Shown here: one piece after another, positions 1 to 8,406 of the stretch
Position numbering within the stretch: the first letter of the stretch is position 1
Layout: each line of letters begins with the position of its first letter
Assembly: GCF_010731715.1 (NCBI RefSeq)
Contig: NZ_AP022587.1
Span: 496,001-560,000, forward strand
Origin: Mycobacterium stomatepiae
GTDB lineage: Bacteria > Actinomycetota > Actinomycetes > Mycobacteriales > Mycobacteriaceae
Reading direction: 5' to 3'
Length of the DNA stretch: 64,000 nt
Made by a program: the position numbers and the translations under genes
The notes under the pieces: generated by a model
The model's database searches: none
What the model was told of the DNA's origin: nothing
What the model saw: the letters and a program-made list of their open reading frames with translations, nothing else

Positions 1-188
1 TGTTGACCACGATGATTGCCGCCGAAGAGCCGGGGGCAAAAGACCTTCTCGGAATGCCAGACTCATTCGCCATCGCTGCGTTGGTGCCACTGGGCAAGCC
101 AGTGCGACAGGTAACGAAATTGCGACGACGGCCGGTCTCCGAGTTCGTCACCTCGGACCGATTCGACGGGGCGCCTTTCGGCGGATAG
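1..188 (+). CDS. Nitroreductase family protein, C-terminal end (5' end outside window)
   Basis: The gene enters from the left edge and ends at TAG 186-188; about 62 residues are visible. The tail holds PLGKPVRQVTKLRRRPVSEF followed by VTSDRFDGAPF. I recognise this as the usual C-terminus of mycobacterial FMN-dependent nitroreductases. The fold, FMN site and catalytic residues are upstream and cannot be judged. The codon at position 3 is TTG and is probably an internal Leu, not a start. The gene converges on the cupin gene at 201, and a strong hairpin lies between them. Confidence 0.7.
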   Translation, partial: LTTMIAAEEPGAKDLLGMPDSFAIAALVPLGKPVRQVTKLRRRPVSEFVTSDRFDGAPFGG

Positions 189-220
189 CCGGCTGTCCTC
201 TCAAGCGAACGGACAGCCGG
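189..220. terminator. Perfect 10-bp stem hairpin between convergent genes
   Basis: CCGGCTGTCC (189-198) pairs perfectly with GGACAGCCGG (211-220) around a 12-base loop. It begins right after the nitroreductase stop codon, and its second arm lies in the last codons of the convergent cupin gene. There is no U-tract, which is common for mycobacterial terminators. It probably serves both genes. Confidence 0.65.
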
Positions 221-629
221 GATTTGGGGCATCCTCGGCCGCTGGTTTGCCCATCGGCTGGATGTAGATGACTTCCAGGATCAGGGGCGTGCTGCCGAGG
301 TTGCGGCCTAGATGGACGTGGTCGGGGCCGGCAGGTTCGATCACCGGATCGCCCGGGTTGTAGACGCCGTCGATCGAGCAATTGGCGGCGTAATGCGTGA
401 GTGTGCCTTGCTTGATCGCTCCGACGAGCACGCCATCGTGCCAGTGCCAGCCGGTACTGCCGCCGGGGTCGACGGTGATGTCACGCACGATGAAGTCGCG
501 ACCCTCTTGCGACGATTCGGTCTCTTGGGCCGAATTCACTCCGCTGCCGGGCGTCGCGGCGCCGCGGGCGGGCGGTAGCGCGATTGCCAGTAAAAGCAGC
601 AGTGAGACAAGCCCTCGGCGTGCACGCAT
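201..629 (-). CDS. Secreted cupin-domain protein
   Basis: 142 residues. An N-terminal signal peptide (MRARRG, then a Leu/Ala-rich stretch to about residue 24) indicates export. The rest is a single small beta-barrel cupin. The metal-binding part reads GWHWHDGVLVGAIKQGTL, and a second histidine motif (DHVHLGRN) lies about 45 residues later. Substrate is unknown. It lies 38 bp downstream of the sigma factor gene on the same strand, in the place where an anti-sigma factor gene often lies. The two are probably co-transcribed, so the cupin may belong to the stress response the sigma factor controls; that link is inference. Confidence 0.75.
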   Translation of the reverse strand: MRARRGLVSLLLLLAIALPPARGAATPGSGVNSAQETESSQEGRDFIVRDITVDPGGSTGWHWHDGVLVGAIKQGTLTHYAANCSIDGVYNPGDPVIEPAGPDHVHLGRNLGSTPLILEVIYIQPMGKPAAEDAPNPGCPFA

Positions 630-667
630 CGCGGTGACCTCTACCCTTAGGCTGATCCTCGCTGCTA

Positions 668-1276
668 TTAGGCTGCGGCTACCACATCGCCTTCGCGGAT
701 GTATCGCTGCTCGATAGCGAAGTCCAGCAGCAACTTTCGCATGTTTTTGCGGCCGCGATGGATGCGAGACATCACCGAACCCAGCGGGATGTCGAGGATC
801 TCGCCGATTTCCTTGTATCGGAAGCCTTCAACGTCGGCGTAGTAGACGGCCAGTTGTTGCGACTCCGGCAGTTGCTGGAGTGCCTGGCGAACCTCCGGGT
901 CGCCGATCGAATCGAGCACTTCGGCCTCGGCCGACAATCGTCCTGCGGTTGACTGTGGAGGTCCGGCCGGAATCAGGAAGTCACTGACGTCGCCGGCCAG
1001 CCACTCCGCTGGGCGACGTTTGGCGGTGCGGTAGTGGTTGATTCGCGTGTGGTTCATGATCGTGAAGAGCCATGCGCGCAGGTTCGTTCCCTCCTTGAAG
1101 GACCCAAATCCAACGTAAGCTTTGATCATCGTCTCCTGGACGAGGTCCTCGGCGTCTGCGTGGCTTTGGCAATACCTGCGTGCCGCACGGAATAGCTGAT
1201 CGCGCAGCGGTATGACGTCGCGTTCGAATCGCGTTGCAAGATCATCGAGATGCGGATTCGGCTTGGAAAGCGACAT
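668..1276 (-). CDS. ECF-family RNA polymerase sigma factor (SigH/SigE-like)
   Basis: 202 residues from the chosen ATG at 1276, which has an AGG-type ribosome site 9 bases upstream; the frame is open for 24 more codons. Region 2 is clear (ADAEDLVQETMIKAYVGF, then GTNLRAWLFTIMNHTRIN), and so is region 4 (QQLPESQQLAVYYADVEGF, then a helix-turn-helix near GEILDIPLGSVMSRIHRGR). There is no C-terminal SnoaL domain. Region 2 resembles the SigH/SigR branch, whose partners are usually zinc anti-sigma factors, but no such gene is adjacent. The only close neighbour is the secreted cupin. How the sigma factor is held inactive is not visible here. Confidence 0.9.
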   Translation of the reverse strand: MSLSKPNPHLDDLATRFERDVIPLRDQLFRAARRYCQSHADAEDLVQETMIKAYVGFGSFKEGTNLRAWLFTIMNHTRINHYRTAKRRPAEWLAGDVSDFLIPAGPPQSTAGRLSAEAEVLDSIGDPEVRQALQQLPESQQLAVYYADVEGFRYKEIGEILDIPLGSVMSRIHRGRKNMRKLLLDFAIEQRYIREGDVVAAA

Positions 1277-1455
1277 GATCGTCAACCTCGTAATGTTTGC
1301 GCTCGATTGTGTCTCTTCATCAGAGCAACGAAGGATGATCGTGTCCAATGAATGGTTCTGATCCGAGCCATCAAAGTTAGAGATAGGCGTGGTGGGAGGC
1401 TATATGGTCCGCCCGGCGCAACGAGACGACGCGCAGATGCCGAAGATGTCGCCTA

Positions 1456-2373
1456 TTACGACGATTGGCTTGTCGACCGGTTTCCGGGGCGCGGCGACGA
1501 CGCGAGGATCAACTCGGCGAGCTTGGCTGCGGCCGGCGAGACCTGAGCTGGTCCGGCCATGGCGAGGTAGATCGGCCACACGATCTCCGGCTGCAACGGT
1601 ATAGCGCGGAGGCCGGGAAAGCGGCTGGCGTCGCTGGCGGGCATGAACATGGTGCCCAAGCCGTGCTGCACCAAACTGGATGCGACGCCGTCGTTGACTG
1701 CCGCCTCGTACCGGGTGCGCGCCGTGATGCCGGCCGCCCTGAAGGCGTTTTCCACGATGCGGCGCAGGCCGAATTCGGCCGGGAAGCCGATCAGACTCTC
1801 GTGGGCAAGCTCGATGATGCCAAGGCGGTCGCGCTGTGCTAAATGATGATCGGGCCGGCAAACAAAGAACATCGGCTCCTCGGCCAACAGCCGCATGTCG
1901 ATACCTGTCGGGAAGCGGTCCGGAGCCGAAATGAAAGCAAGGTCGAGCGAGCCGTTGGCAACCGCGGACAGGTGCGGTACCGAACCCGTCGTGCTGAGCC
2001 GCAGAATGATCTGGACAAACGGATAAGTACGGTGAAATCCACCCAATACCCTTGGGACGTCGAGCGCCCCAAAGGATATGAGTGATCCCACTTCCACGGT
2101 TCCGGAGAGTTCGCCGAGGTAGTCATTGATCGAATCCTTGGCGAGTCGAGCGCTGTGAATGATGCGCCGTGCATGGTCGCGGAACAACTCGCCGGCCGGG
2201 GTCAGTTTGATCTGCTGTTTGGATCGGTTGAATAGTTCGACGCCTAGTTCCCTCTCCAGCTTGCTGACCGACGTGGAAAGGGCGGACTGCACAACGTGCA
2301 CCCGTTGCGCCGCGCGCGAAAAGTTCATTTCGTCTGCCACGGCGATGAAGTACTCGAGCTGACGTAGTTCCAT
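1456..2373 (-). CDS. LysR-family transcriptional regulator
   Basis: 305 residues from the ATG giving MELRQLEYFIAVADEMNFSR. The N-terminal winged helix-turn-helix is typical (AAQRVHVVQSALSTSVSKLE, then ELFNRSKQQIKLTPAGE). Residues about 90-300 form the periplasmic-binding-like effector domain. The C-terminus is rich in Ser/Pro/Arg and probably disordered. The effector is unknown. A perfect 18-bp dyad lies 40 bp upstream of the start and is a likely autoregulatory site. The next gene upstream on the same strand is the broken Old Yellow Enzyme, about 445 bp away, so co-transcription is unlikely. Confidence 0.9.
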   Translation of the reverse strand: MELRQLEYFIAVADEMNFSRAAQRVHVVQSALSTSVSKLERELGVELFNRSKQQIKLTPAGELFRDHARRIIHSARLAKDSINDYLGELSGTVEVGSLISFGALDVPRVLGGFHRTYPFVQIILRLSTTGSVPHLSAVANGSLDLAFISAPDRFPTGIDMRLLAEEPMFFVCRPDHHLAQRDRLGIIELAHESLIGFPAEFGLRRIVENAFRAAGITARTRYEAAVNDGVASSLVQHGLGTMFMPASDASRFPGLRAIPLQPEIVWPIYLAMAGPAQVSPAAAKLAELILASSPRPGNRSTSQSS

Positions 2374-2818
2374 CCCACACCCTGTCAATGGAGTTAAGGA
2401 ACATCGCAGAAGGCATCAGCGGACTGATGCTGTGCGCATGCTCCATCGAGATGTAACACCCGTCACGCCGCATTGTGTGCGCTGGCGGCGTATACGGATT
2501 CACGTCGACGCGATCATTGCCAGTGATCGCCGGAATGGCGATACTTCACGGGCTCGGACGGGTGCTGAGAGGGGCCGATAGGTGGCACGAATCGCGCCAT
2601 CCGCAGCCTTTGCCGCGGTGCCACCGATGACCTCGGTCAAGGGGATCGGATAAATCACTTCAGCGAGGACGAGCTGGTCGAGCTTGGTCCGCACTGCGCC
2701 ATAGCCCTGGGAGTCGGACGGCTCTCAGCGACGTGGGATGTGAGCGACGACCTGCCCGAGTCGAACCGGTCGTCCGAGCATCCGGCGCCGTGGAGCTCCG
2801 CGTCGGTGTTGCGACGGG
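2374..2818. other. Intergenic region with no convincing gene apart from a dyad
   Basis: 445 bases between the LysR start and the Old Yellow Enzyme stop. The 18-bp dyad at 2413-2430 is listed separately. A minus-strand open stretch at 2500-2694 reads fluently, including the piece LVLAEVIYPIPLTEVIGGTA, but it matches no family I know and lacks a good start. It may be the remnant of a lost gene. Confidence 0.4.
2413..2430. promoter_or_regulatory. Perfect dyad upstream of the LysR gene
   Basis: GCATCAG CGGA CTGATGC has 7-base arms and a 4-base spacer and lies 40 bp before the LysR start codon. LysR proteins commonly bind dyads at this distance for autorepression. The assignment rests on position and symmetry only. 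Confidence 0.45.
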
Positions 2819-3944
2819 TTAGCTGTCCGGGGGGACGACCTCCGAGTCCTTGATGTCGGCAATCGGCGCGAACAGTTCGGCGGGCGCGTCGGGGGTGAGC
2901 GGTTGGCCGGTCTGTACTCGCCGTGGCCAATCCCGGTTGGCCAGAGCGGCTTTGGCCAGAGTCACAATATCGGCAGTCCCGGAGTTGATGACGGCCGCCG
3001 CGTCGCGCGGGTCGTCGAGGTGGCCGTTGACGATGATCGCCAGTCCGCTGTATTGCTTGGCCAGCTCCGCCAGTGTTTTGCCGGTGTCACCGAAAGCGGG
3101 TGCCACGGCACGGTATTCGGTGGTGTGAATGTAATCGATGCCGGTCTCCCCAAGGGCGCCGAAGATGACGGCCGCGTCGTCCTCGCCGCCAATCCACTTG
3201 TGCCGGTTGTCCGAGACCTTTCCCTGTGAGATGCGAATCCCGGTGGCCATGTCCGTGCCGACGGCCTCGGCGACGTCGTGGCAGACTTCTGCCGCGAACC
3301 GGGCCCGATTGGCGACGCTGCCACCGTAGTCGTCGGTACGGATGTTCAGGTAGTCGGTGAGGAATTCGTCGATGAGGTAACCGTTTGCGCCGTGGATCTC
3401 CACACCGTCGAACCCGGCGTCGCGCGCCATCCGCGCTGCGTTGACAAATCCGGCTCGGACTTGTCCGATCTGCTCGGTGGTCATCTCCTCGGGAGTCTGA
3501 TACGGCCCGGAACCGCGATAGTTGGCCGCCTGCTGGCCCCGAGGCCGGACTGCGGGCGGGCCCCCAGGTGGCCGTCGTGTGCGGGTTGCCTTGTGACTGG
3601 CTGCCGGCGTGCATCAGTTGGGCGAACAACTTGGCGCCCGCGGCATGCACGCCGTCGACAACCCGCTGCCAGGCCTTGGCCTGAGCGGGACTTGCGATAC
3701 CTGGTTGGAATAGATAGCCCTGGCTGGCCTGATCGTCGGTGTAGAGCCCCTCGGTGATCAGCAGACCGAACCCCCCCTCGGCGAAGATCCGGTAATAGGT
3801 GCCTATCCGGTCGGTGGCCAGACCCTCGGCGGTTGCGCTCACTCGAGTCATCGGCGATAACGCGACGCGATTGGCGAGGTCGACGCCACCGACGGTGGTC
3901 GGCATGAAAAGCGATTCAAGCGACGGATCCTGCTGGGTGGTCAT
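2819..3944 (-). pseudogene. Old Yellow Enzyme-family NADH:flavin oxidoreductase, frameshifted
   Basis: Two frames together make one enzyme of about 375 residues. The first part starts at 3944 (MTTQQDPSLESLF) and includes LANRVALSPMTRVSA and the FMN-barrel piece AQLMHAGSQSQG. The second carries the substrate-binding HGANGYLIDEF, DDYGGSVANRARF and the C-terminal GTADIVTLAKAALANRDWP. The break falls in the GC run at 3551-3560. Removing one C (coding strand) restores WGPAAVRPRGQQ into NYRGSGPYQTPEEM, so this is a one-base insertion. Such enzymes reduce alpha/beta-unsaturated carbonyls with NAD(P)H. As written the product loses its catalytic half. It could be a real mutation or a sequencing error in a G/C run. 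Confidence 0.85.
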
Positions 3945-4032
3945 AGAACCATCCTTACAAGATTTCTGCCAACTCGTGCCGAAGGGTGACTTCAGGGGCG
4001 GACCTGTCGCACCGGCCGGCGCAGGAGGTCAA

Positions 4033-4047
4033 ACGTCACAGTGACGT
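4033..4047. promoter_or_regulatory. Perfect 15-bp palindrome, first of two copies
   Basis: ACGTCAC A GTGACGT lies about 90 bp upstream of the Old Yellow Enzyme start, in the gap before the CobW gene. A 15-base stretch, CGTCACAGTGACGTA, recurs identically at 5296-5310. Two exact copies flanking one gene suggest operators for a single dimeric regulator, probably TetR-like. No regulator gene lies between them. Confidence 0.5.
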
Positions 4048-4083
4048 AATGCCTTGGAGAGCCTGGATTTTCGGGGCTGGTAG

Positions 4084-5121
4084 TCAGAGACTGCGTCGCC
4101 GATACCGACGCAGACGGTGAACGTTGGCGAGAGTCGCAGGACCGGCGAATGGACGCAGTGCGGCATCAAGTCGAGCGCGTACGGCGTCGGTATCAAGACC
4201 CATACCAATCGCGACGAGACAGTTGGCGAACGCCCCGGGCGGGGCCGGCGCAATGTGGATCACCGTGCCGACCAGATTCACGGCAAAGGTGGGCGTGCCT
4301 TTCCCGTACCTGATCACCACGGCCCCCTTGAGGCGGTACACGCCTGTCGGCGGATCCTCGAGCAAGTCGATCAGTGCGCCGGGGTCGATTTCACCGTCGT
4401 CACTTGTCACCGTGACCGAATCGGCGTGTGAGTTGTCATGGTCGCGATCGTGAGCCATCGGGTCGGCCGGGGTATCGACGAGTAGTTCGCGCAAGGAGAG
4501 CTGCCCTGGCTCCTCGTCCCTTCCCGGCACGTCATAAAGCAGGGCAGGGTCGATTTGGCCGCCGATCGCGCCGACGACGGTGGCACGCGGATTGCGTTCT
4601 CGTACGCGCCGTTCCACGCGTTCGACTGTCGCAGTGCGATCGCCGCGGGGGAGTTGATCCAGTTTGTTGACGACGACGAGAGAGGCCACACCGTAGCGAG
4701 CCGGCGATGTTTGCCCGACGTCCACGGTGTCGAAGTGTGTCGCGGCGTCGACGACGTCGACCAGCCCGCCGAACCGCACGCCGGGTACCTCGCTGAAGCC
4801 GATGATCCGGGCGACCGAAACGGGCTCGGCCAGGCCGCTGGCCTCGACGATGACGGCGTCCAGATTGAGTCGCGGATCGGCGAGTTTGGTCAACGCGTCG
4901 TCGATCCCGCCATCATCGGGCAGGCAGCAGATGCAGCCACCGGCGATGGAGGCAGGCTCATCGACTTGGCCGGTCACCAGCATGGCGTCGACGTTGAGTT
5001 CACCAAAGTCGTTGATGATGACGCCGACTCGCGCGCCGGGACTGCGAAGCACATGGTTGAGCAGACTCGTCTTGCCGGCACCAAGATGGCCCGTCAAGCA
5101 GATGACAGGGATTGCTCGCAC
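4084..5121 (-). CDS. CobW/COG0523-family GTPase, putative zinc metallochaperone
   Basis: 345 residues from a GTG start. The P-loop is TGHLGAGKTSLLNHVL (residues about 10-25). INDFGELNVDAML follows, then the metal-binding CICC (the family CxCC site) near residue 64 and the G4 motif VVNKLDQLP near 150. A CobW_C-type domain closes the protein (GVYRLKGAVVIRYG). The family inserts metals, chiefly zinc, into client enzymes or supports zinc homeostasis. A Zur-like box lies about 55-70 bp upstream, so induction under zinc starvation is likely. The gene stands alone: a 140-bp gap precedes the Old Yellow Enzyme and a long gap lies upstream. Confidence 0.88.
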   Translation of the reverse strand: MRAIPVICLTGHLGAGKTSLLNHVLRSPGARVGVIINDFGELNVDAMLVTGQVDEPASIAGGCICCLPDDGGIDDALTKLADPRLNLDAVIVEASGLAEPVSVARIIGFSEVPGVRFGGLVDVVDAATHFDTVDVGQTSPARYGVASLVVVNKLDQLPRGDRTATVERVERRVRERNPRATVVGAIGGQIDPALLYDVPGRDEEPGQLSLRELLVDTPADPMAHDRDHDNSHADSVTVTSDDGEIDPGALIDLLEDPPTGVYRLKGAVVIRYGKGTPTFAVNLVGTVIHIAPAPPGAFANCLVAIGMGLDTDAVRARLDAALRPFAGPATLANVHRLRRYRRRSL

Positions 5122-5176
5122 GCTTGTCCTTCGCGTCTCATCGGCTCTCGGGAGCCGGGCGGGGCGGTGACCGTAA

Positions 5177-5191
5177 TGCTAATGATTTTCA
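5177..5191 (-). promoter_or_regulatory. Zur-like operator upstream of the CobW GTPase
   Basis: On the coding strand it reads TGAAAAT C ATTAGCA, an imperfect dyad (5 of 7 arm positions symmetric). It closely follows the known mycobacterial Zur pattern TGAAAAT-N-ATTTTCA. It lies 56-70 bp before the GTG start of the COG0523 gene, a gene class that Zur often represses when zinc is plentiful. Confidence 0.6.
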
Positions 5192-5295
5192 ATAAGGTGT
5201 AACGAGCTGGGCCTCAAATCCGGCCAGACGACTGGGGTCGATGTGCGACTTCGGCTCACGGCGATTATCCAAGAACCGTGCCGCACAGAGTAATT

Positions 5296-5310
5296 CGTCA
5301 CAGTGACGTA
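5296..5310. promoter_or_regulatory. Second copy of the CGTCACAGTGACGTA palindrome
   Basis: Identical over 15 bases to the site at 4034-4048, with core CGTCAC A GTGACG. It lies about 175 bp upstream of the CobW gene start and about 620 bp before the end of the FAD monooxygenase gene. The surroundings differ between the copies, so only the operator-like core is conserved. Confidence 0.45.
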
Positions 5311-5931
5311 TTAAGGACGTCCGGCGGGGAAGGGTTACAACCGGTGACTATGGCGGGGGATGGGTATCGAGTCTGCCAGTCGGGGTGTTGCGAGAAGTCT
5401 CGTCAACCGTCGAAGAGCCGTTGGTCCGGGCCTGCGCTGTAGGACGTCGTGACCCGACGTTCCCAGCCGAGCCCTGCAAGTAGTTTATGCCGATAAGCGA
5501 CATTATGTTAACTTAAGTACGCCGTTTTCATCTGATGAATCATGCCCATCCTGCCCCGCCGTGCGTTTGTCTTGCCGAGCGGTCACACCCATCTCAATCT
5601 CCTAGCGTTCTGCGCTCGATGGTACGACTCCTCGAGTATCAACCGCCCTCGATGTTAGAGTGAACGTGCGACAAGCTGGTACGAAGAAGCCCAGTAATAG
5701 GGGTCAACAACGGCCGAAGTGCCCAAGCCCTAGCCTTGCCGCCACTTTCATCGGATAACTGCTGAAGCAATCTGCGTCAAAAGGGCTTAGGCTGACGGCC
5801 CTGTGCATTCGATCACTACGTGCCCAGGAACGATGTAATCGCTCCCCGCCGGGCTTAGCGTTTTTGCGTGGCCGGGTCGTCGCCAACTTCATCATCACCG
5901 AGCAGATGGTGAGCGCCGGACCCGAGGGTAG
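5311..5931. other. Long intergenic region with one possible gene stub
   Basis: 620 bases without a supported gene. On the minus strand, 5403-5507 reads as a fluent 34-residue tail ending in a stop (AYRHKLLAGLGWERRVTTSY, then SAGPDQRLFDG). It has no start codon and may be the last piece of a deleted gene; I cannot name the family. The 64-codon minus-strand frame at 5704-5898 shows no coding character. The middle (about 5480-5530) is unusually AT-rich. Confidence 0.35.
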
Positions 5932-7464
5932 TCAGCTGATTTCCAATAGATGGGCGGTGATGGCTGCGTGAAGTTGGGCATCGTCAACCGTTTTGCCCTG
6001 TAACGGAATTGATGCGGCAACAAACTGGTCGGGCCTAATCAGGTAGAGCCGGTCGCTGCGCAGTCGTCCCTGTGGGTCGACACCGAAGTCGGTCGGCCCT
6101 GCCACCCAGTTCGGCATGTCGGGGCGCGCGACCGTACCGGCGCCATATGTGTGTAGCTGCCAGTTCATCGGGCGCAGTGCGTGCTGGTTGTCGGCCACCG
6201 GGGGTACACGGCGACCTACGGCGGGGTCTTGGGCCCAGATCGGTGGGTTCTTGTCGTCGGCAAAGCGATAGTGCACGCGATATTGGCCTAGCAGGCCGCT
6301 GCCGAATGAGCCGATGTTCGCCTTGCTGATCAGCGGGAGGACGCATTTGCGGACGAGTTGGGCGGGGCGAGTGCGGCGACCAACGAAGCCGAACAATCGG
6401 TCGGTGACGTTTACCAGTTTTGTTGCGATGGGCCGACGCTCGCGTTCATACCTGTCGAGCGCGCCCGCTTTCACGCGGCCCTGCTCTACGTCGGCTAACA
6501 GCAGCGCCAGGTTGTGCGCGTCCTGCAGTCCCGTGTTCATGCCCTGTGCGCCGAAAGGAGAATGGACGTGGCCGGCGTCTCCGGCCAAGAAGATCGACCC
6601 GACCCGAAACTTGGTGGCGACCCGATGATGCACCCGGTAACAGGAAAACCAGTCAACCGCGCCGTAGGTTAGACCGAATTCGTCGTACAGCGAGCCCAAG
6701 GCCTCGTCCTGGGTGATCTCGTCCGTCGGAGCCAGTGCCGCCAACCGGGCGTGACCGCCGGGGCCCATGGGGAAGACGACGCCGAACAGTGACTTCCCCA
6801 CCCGCAGATTCATCGCGCCTTCGGGAACACCTTTGAGGTCGCGGACGTCCGCGACCCAGAACGTTGCGTCGTCGGTCGATCCCTCGAACGGGAGGTTCAA
6901 GAGCCGTCGGACGGTCGACGACGCGCCGTCGGCTCCGATGCACCAGCGAGCACGGATGCGCTGCAGTGTGCCTTCGTCTTCGGATTCGAGGATTGCTTCG
7001 ACCCGACCGCCGGGTTCGCGGGTCTTGTCCACAAGGTCGACCAGTCTGTGCCGCCAGCGGATGTCACCACCCTCGCCGCTCAACGTCTCAGTGAGCAGTG
7101 TCTCGTTGAGACTCTGCTCGAAGATCTGCATACCGGGGAATCGAGTGGCGCTGCCAATAGCCTCGGCGACACCGGGTCCGTCTGCGGAAGTCGGATTACC
7201 GATCTTCATGGACATCGCAGGGTAGGCGACGTCCAGCACGGCGTCGGCAAGTCCAAGTTGGTCGTAGATCTCCATCGACCGCGATTGCACTGCCAGCGCC
7301 TTCGACTCACGGGTCGGGCCAGCCTTGCGATCGATCACCACGGCGGGCACGCCGCGCCGGGAGAGCACCAACCCAGCCATCAATCCTGTCGGCCCTGCAC
7401 CGACGACCAACACCTCGGTGTCGACCACCGGAAGGTCGTCAACACGAATCTCGGCAATGCTCAT
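5932..7464 (-). CDS. FAD-dependent aromatic hydroxylase (PheA/TfdB family)
   Basis: 510 residues from the ATG at 7464, which is preceded by AGAGGAAG; a GTG five codons upstream is less likely. The dinucleotide-binding motif is VLVVGAGPTGLMAGLVLSRR (residues about 17-36). The family DG motif is RARWCIGADGASSTVRRLL, and the second FAD motif is GSIFLAGDAGHVHSPFGAQG. A thioredoxin-like C-terminal part follows. Such enzymes hydroxylate phenols or polyketide aromatics using NAD(P)H and O2. It is divergent from a TetR gene, with an 8/9 symmetric dyad between them, so repression relieved by an aromatic ligand is likely. Substrate is unknown. Confidence 0.9.
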   Translation of the reverse strand: MSIAEIRVDDLPVVDTEVLVVGAGPTGLMAGLVLSRRGVPAVVIDRKAGPTRESKALAVQSRSMEIYDQLGLADAVLDVAYPAMSMKIGNPTSADGPGVAEAIGSATRFPGMQIFEQSLNETLLTETLSGEGGDIRWRHRLVDLVDKTREPGGRVEAILESEDEGTLQRIRARWCIGADGASSTVRRLLNLPFEGSTDDATFWVADVRDLKGVPEGAMNLRVGKSLFGVVFPMGPGGHARLAALAPTDEITQDEALGSLYDEFGLTYGAVDWFSCYRVHHRVATKFRVGSIFLAGDAGHVHSPFGAQGMNTGLQDAHNLALLLADVEQGRVKAGALDRYERERRPIATKLVNVTDRLFGFVGRRTRPAQLVRKCVLPLISKANIGSFGSGLLGQYRVHYRFADDKNPPIWAQDPAVGRRVPPVADNQHALRPMNWQLHTYGAGTVARPDMPNWVAGPTDFGVDPQGRLRSDRLYLIRPDQFVAASIPLQGKTVDDAQLHAAITAHLLEIS

Positions 7465-7494
7465 GGCTTCCTCTTTCACCGATTGCGTGATACT

Positions 7495-7517
7495 GCATTT
7501 AATATTACATTAGATGC
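7495..7517. promoter_or_regulatory. Operator dyad between FAD monooxygenase and TetR genes
   Basis: GCATTTAAT ATTAC ATTAGATGC has 9-base arms with one mismatch and a 5-base spacer. It fills most of the 54-bp gap between the two divergent start codons and ends 1 bp before the TetR ATG. It is well placed to repress both genes. Confidence 0.7.
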
Positions 7518-7518
7518 T

Positions 7519-8406
7519 ATGTCAGAGTACGTAAAGTCCGGTCTCGTGGAAGCTGCTCTACAAGCCGCCCGGGATCTCGGCAGGGACGTTGCCGATGTCC
7601 CCGTGGCCGCCATCGCCGCCAAAGCCGGGATCTCGCGCAGCACGTTGCTTCGTCGACTCGGCGGGTCCCGCGCCGCATTGGATGCCGCGGTACGCTCTGC
7701 GGGGGTAGATCCCGGTGGCCAGCTGCCGGTTCGGGCACGTGCGTTGGATGCTGCAGCTGCTCTGATTAGCGAATATGGACTTGCTGCAACCACTTTGGAT
7801 TCCATCTCAACGCGCGCCGAGTGCTCGGTCGTTAGCCTGCACGCCGCGTTCGGCGGTCGCGACGGACTGATGCGCGCCGTCTTCGAGCAGCACACCCCGC
7901 TCCTCGACTTCGAGGAGTTCTTCGAACAACCGCACGGCGACCTGCAGTCGACTGTCCGTGCGTTCTATCAGATGATGGCCAATGCGCTCAGTCGCGAACC
8001 CCGTGTGGTCCCGGCTCTGTTCGCCGAGATGTTTGCGCGACCGGATAGTCCAGCCACTCAATCGTTGATCGGGCACGCCGGGCCTCGGATGTTGGGCGTG
8101 CTGGACCGTTGGCTCACCACGCAAGTTCAGCATGGGCGCATCCGCGACCTGCCCATACCGCTTCTGGTGCAACAACTTCTGGCGCCGATGCTGCTGAACA
8201 TGTTTATCCGCCCGGTCGCCCAAAAAGGCGCTCCACTTACAGTGACGGACGTCGGGACCGCGTGTGATGTCTTCGCGGACACGTTCGTGCGTGCGGTGGG
8301 TACTCAGTCGACGCTGACCGGTGGCGCGAGACCCAACTGCGCGTTGATTTTCTCAGGCCAACCCCCAGGCCCGAACAGCTTCCGGGTCGGCGAGTGCGCC
8401 CGGTAG
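7519..8406 (+). CDS. TetR-family transcriptional regulator
   Basis: 295 residues from ATG 7519 (MSEYVKSGLVEAALQAARDL). The frame is open far upstream, but that part overlaps the divergent monooxygenase and is a shadow. There appear to be two helix-turn-helix-like stretches: VPVAAIAAKAGISRSTLLRR at about 28-47, and ATTLDSISTRAECSVVSLHA at about 93-112. The second is followed by AFGGRDGLMRAVFEQH, the usual TetR helix 4. This suggests a duplicated N-terminal domain, unlike the standard ~200-residue TetR. The ligand domain runs to about 260; the last 30 residues are low complexity. It likely controls the divergent monooxygenase through the dyad at 7495-7517. Confidence 0.85.
   Translation: MSEYVKSGLVEAALQAARDLGRDVADVPVAAIAAKAGISRSTLLRRLGGSRAALDAAVRSAGVDPGGQLPVRARALDAAAALISEYGLAATTLDSISTRAECSVVSLHAAFGGRDGLMRAVFEQHTPLLDFEEFFEQPHGDLQSTVRAFYQMMANALSREPRVVPALFAEMFARPDSPATQSLIGHAGPRMLGVLDRWLTTQVQHGRIRDLPIPLLVQQLLAPMLLNMFIRPVAQKGAPLTVTDVGTACDVFADTFVRAVGTQSTLTGGARPNCALIFSGQPPGPNSFRVGECAR

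Noticed and set aside
7048..7518. Long N-terminal extension of the TetR frame (open from 7048)
   Set aside because: It lies antisense inside the monooxygenase gene, and the operator and a proper TetR start follow at 7519.
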